54,223 nucleotides of DNA from Trinickia soli (lineage in GTDB: Bacteria > Pseudomonadota > Gammaproteobacteria > Burkholderiales > Burkholderiaceae): positions 1-54,223 of the forward strand of contig NZ_PNYB01000034.1 in assembly GCF_002879855.1 (NCBI RefSeq), in the 5' to 3' direction. Shown here piece after piece: positions 54,190 to 54,223 of the stretch. Position 1 is the stretch's first letter; every line of letters begins with the position of its first letter. The notes under the pieces were generated by a model that was given only the letters and a program-made list of their open reading frames with translations, did no database searches and was not told the DNA's origin. The translations under genes and the position numbers were made by a program.

Positions 54190-54223
54190 ATGAGCGCGAA
54201 GGAACGAGAGCGGCAACGGGTGA
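54190..54223 (+). CDS. N-terminus of a transposase (cut by window end)
   Basis: ATG 54190 (or GTG 54184) opens MSAKERERQRV and runs off the window. GGAAGGG is a fitting ribosome site. The start resembles IS transposases with an N-terminal helix-turn-helix (ISNCY/IS481-like), and the repeat pair upstream fits an IS terminus. Only 11 residues are visible, so the family is uncertain. Confidence 0.5.
   Translation, partial: MSAKERERQRV

Noticed and set aside
1-54223. CRISPR arrays, tRNA or rRNA genes
   Set aside because: No repeat-spacer pattern and no tRNA or rRNA sequence was noticed on either strand.

Overview
The window reads as Burkholderiaceae (Betaproteobacteria): high GC, strong G/C third-position bias, and a complete-looking Hrp2-type (Xanthomonas/Ralstonia-like) type III secretion system (T3SS). 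Gene order matches the Xanthomonas hrp island: hrpB1-hrpB2-hrcJ-hrpB4-hrcL-hrcN-hrpB7-...-hrcT on the minus strand, and hrcU-hrcV-hpaP-hrcQ-hrcR-hrcS-hpaA-hrcD-hrpD6-pilin-hpaB on the plus strand. No secretin (hrcC), translocon gene or hrpG/hrpX/hrpB regulator is visible, so these must lie elsewhere. The genus cannot be fixed from sequence alone.

Layout. 1-2.1 kb: a Gly/Pro-rich probably secreted protein (cut by the window edge) and a cupin-type hydroxylase, both minus. 2.3-17.3 kb: an adenylylsulfate kinase followed by a row of putative effectors and small secreted-protein candidates, plus strand. 17.3-28.0 kb: minus-strand hrpB operon, interrupted between hrpB7 and hrcT by a MenD-like ThDP enzyme and a polysaccharide pyruvyl transferase-family protein, and ending in a candidate effector. 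28.3-37.4 kb: plus-strand hrc/hpa genes. 37.4-42.6 kb: a subtilisin-like lipoprotein, an outer-membrane barrel, an ECF sigma/anti-sigma pair, a protease-less copy of the subtilase N-terminus, and a T3SS-type lytic transglycosylase. 43.3-45 kb: a lower-GC chemoreceptor. 45.5-54 kb: ordinary chromosomal metabolism and regulation (quinone reductase, two LysR regulators, MFS exporter, thiolase, acyl-CoA dehydrogenase, AraC regulator). The last ~120 bases look like the end of an insertion sequence.

The strongest signal beyond the gene content is regulatory. I found nine exact TTCG-N16-TTCG elements (eight TTCGC-N15-TTCGC, one TTCGG-N15-TTCGC), the plant-inducible-promoter (PIP)/hrpII box bound by HrpX/HrpB. 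Each is followed 30-31 bp later by a -10-like hexamer in the direction of a gene. They control the hrpB operon, hrcD-hpaB, the lytic transglycosylase, three effector-type genes, a 100-aa small protein, and, unexpectedly, the adenylylsulfate kinase and the cupin hydroxylase. They also fix the start of the 1630-aa effector. Thus an AraC-type Hrp activator encoded outside the window should switch on secretion machine, substrates and a set of small-molecule enzymes together. The MenD-like and pyruvyl-transferase genes are joined to the T3SS operon (ATGA overlaps hrpB7/menD-like/pyruvyl transferase), which suggests an undescribed T3SS-linked biosynthetic activity.
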